From contig NC_052031.1 of assembly GCF_015832195.1 (NCBI RefSeq), positions 13,021,850 through 13,085,849 of the forward strand: a stretch of 64,000 nt of DNA. The letters run 5' to 3'. The translations under genes were made by a program, and so were the position numbers. How positions within the stretch are numbered: the first letter of the stretch is position 1; each line of letters begins with the position of its first letter. The notes beneath the pieces are model-generated. The model saw nothing but the letters and a program-made list of their open reading frames with translations. It had not been told where the DNA came from and searched no databases. Source of the stretch: Motacilla alba alba (lineage: Eukaryota; Chordata; Aves; Passeriformes; Motacillidae). Shown here piece by piece: positions 62,019-64,000 of this stretch.

Positions 62019-64000
62019 TATGCAGAGAACAGAAAAACAGCAGAAATGGTAAATTAAGGCTACAAGAAAATGTATGACAGTAAGTGCTAGCATGCAGAGA
62101 AGTGTTAGAAATTGGAAAAATACCTGAGAGAGATAAATTTGTCTATGCAGTGATTGTCTATAAAAGCAAAGTTTAATACAAAAAATCAATACTTGCAGGT
62201 TTTTTGAATGTTAATTGTATAATTTCTAATAAGCTACAAGACTTACATCCTTATCACAGAATTCCTCTAAGCAGGAATTAAGAAAAGCAGAATGAGATTT
62301 TCAGTTTCCAAAAATAGATTGCCAAGAGCAGAGGTTTCTTCTCCTGATTGCAAGAGAATCACTCTGCAGTGTTTTACCAAAGAACAAGTAGTACTGAGTA
62401 AAAGAATAATTGAAAAGTGATTTTCCACGGATTTTTTTACCTTTTTATTCTCTGTGCTGGATTTTGTTGTGCTGTCTAGATGAAATATTCACGATGGCAC
62501 TGACCCCTTCCCTTGTGCAATTTGTCCAGTGTTTGCTTGGAGATGTTCAGAAGTAGTGGAGCAGAAAATCCCTTGCTACAGCCAGCATTTGCTGGGGATT
62601 ACTCTTCCCACTGGTATATGTTGAAGGAGATTCACTGGGCAAAGTGATGAAATGGCTGTATGGCTTCAAGACTAGAAATCTTTTTTGTGTGATCCAACCT
62701 GGAAAGCTGTGCTCTTTTTTCTCCTTTTTGAAAGGGGTAAAAATACTGAAAATGCTGAGCAGTTCTTTGAAATATGCATATCTGAGCTTCAGGTTAATGT
62801 GAGAGGTGAAGACAGAGCTGCCTCTTCTTTTCAGTTCCGAGGAAGAGTACTCTTGGGGTTGACTGGGGCTCCTCATTTTCAGAAATAATGCTGAGTATTT
62901 GCTGTTGTGTTGTACTTGTCCATACTGACTTCACTGCATTGCACTGTGAAGGGCATTCTTAAGCACGGGGCTTAAGCCTCAGATAATTGAACTGTCAGGA
63001 CAAGTGTATACAGAAATACACTTTTTGTGTGTCCTGCAGAGTGACCCAGGGATTTGTGTTCTCTCCTTTGATAATAGGTCAATTTTCTTAGAACACAGAC
63101 TGGGAAACTCATCAGAGTAGTGACTCCTGGTTTCTGAACAGGCTGTGCTTCTCTTTGGGTATTCAGAGTCACTCAGAGCACTCAGTAACTTACCAACTTC
63201 TGCCCCATAGCCTGTGTCCATTGCCACCTGTATTGTCACCTTCTGCTCATTACAGACAGCTAAGGATGGCTGACAGCAGAGCAGGTGCAACTTACAGCAT
63301 GAATACACCTTTGGCTGCTCTGTTCTGTGTGTCAGATATGTTGCAGTGGCCACCTGGCCACCTTGCTGGCATTTTGGGACCTGGAAACATCAGAGAATTA
63401 TCTCTTCCAGCCTAAGTAGATGTGTCAGAGAAGCAGAGAGGGCAGGATCTCGTGTCCTGCTTCCTGCTTGAATTTCTCTTGTGTTTCCTAGGTGTCTCAT
63501 GCCAGTTTTATTTCTCTGTAAAATCCTTCCCAAAAAGTCTCATCTCTTTTTGACTTTTTTTCTGGCAGTTGAAGAAAATGGTTTGTGGCAGACACCCAAG
63601 AGGACAAGTCTCACTGAATTCAGCACCTGTGACAGGAACTTACTGCCTGTCTGGATAAAAAAGGAAAGGGCAGCTCTTTGGTGATGGGGGCAGTCAAGGA
63701 AGCTCTAAGTCATAAGCTTGCATCTACTGTGTGCATCTCCTGGGACTGTAGGCAGGTAACATTCCTAGCTTTATTTCTGTCAGTTGGCTGAGCAGAAGAG
63801 GATGTTATTCTGGCAAACTCTTAGTTATTCCATGTGGTAGGAAGGTTGTTGAGATAACCGGGATGAAGGAGAAATACAGATGGTGTCAAACATGGAGATA
63901 AGGCAGCAGGAGCTTGTGCATGGAGAAAAGCAGGGCTGTGATGTTGCTGATTACATGAAGAGCAATCTGTACAGCCATCTAGAGTAAGTACAGGGTGGTT

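Larger units (their letters stand above)
41482..64000 (+). other. LHFPL3: LHFPL3 intron 1 (5' part, continues past the window)
   Basis: No LHFPL3 exon 2 sequence appears after the donor (it would encode the family-typical ACLVLGCMIFPDGW stretch), so at least 22.5 kb of intron 1 is present. A very long first intron is normal for this gene in vertebrates. The intron is AT-leaning and contains CR1 remnants, a MIR-like SINE core, a minisatellite and a poly(A) tract, listed separately. Between these I see no nested gene, tRNA or snoRNA-like feature I can support. The longest unexplained frame outside the GC-rich start is 136 codons at 59169-59579 and resembles nothing known to me. Confidence 0.85.

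Noticed and set aside
1..64000. CRISPR arrays, operons, prophage or bacterial features
   Set aside because: The window is clearly vertebrate nuclear DNA: it has an intron with a consensus donor, a CpG island, CR1 LINEs and a retroviral LTR. No regularly spaced repeat-spacer array exists.

Overview
This window looks like a piece of a bird genome, probably a songbird. It is mostly AT-leaning, non-coding vertebrate DNA with one sharp CpG island, several CR1 LINE remnants (the characteristic bird and reptile LINE), and a solo retroviral LTR of a type I associate with passerines. The passerine placement rests on remembered LTR resemblance and is the weakest part of that statement.

Only one protein-coding exon can be supported: exon 1 of LHFPL3 (LHFPL tetraspan subfamily member 3) at 41013-41481 on the + strand. 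It ends at a canonical GTGAGT splice donor. It encodes the first 156 residues: the N-terminus, TM1, the first extracellular loop and TM2. The rest of the gene lies beyond the window, so 41482-64000 is the 5' part of a very large first intron. The exon sits in a CpG island of about 2 kb (roughly 39.7-41.9 kb). That island also holds a tandem array of 29 in-phase 7-bp units, a purine-rich (GAG)n/G-run tract just before the start codon, Sp1-type GC boxes, and at its upstream edge a pair of TGCTAAT motifs 21 bp apart.

Region by region: 1-10374 is intergenic with no recognisable gene. 10375-11051 is a probable minus-strand LTR with a TATA box and polyadenylation signal about 100 bp apart. 11052-25895 is intergenic. 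25902-26454 is a solo LTR flanked by a perfect 6-bp target-site duplication, and it contains a 34-unit (TATAA) microsatellite. 26461-38900 is intergenic and includes a 300-bp A/C low-complexity block. 38901-41900 is the GC-rich shoulder, promoter and exon. 41900-64000 is LHFPL3 intron 1. The intron carries an old CR1 reverse-transcriptase fossil (45.2-46.3 kb), a younger CR1 3' end (47.0-47.56 kb), a third CR1 3' end joined to an 11-bp minisatellite (52.6-52.8 kb), a 41-bp poly(A) tract, and a MIR-like SINE core near 57.25 kb.

I did not find a previously undescribed coding system. The most unusual signals are the indel-free heptamer array upstream of LHFPL3 and the LTR whose TATA region appears to have expanded into a microsatellite. 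Most long open frames here are explained by GC-rich or pyrimidine-rich composition. Coordinates for repeats without sharp termini are approximate.
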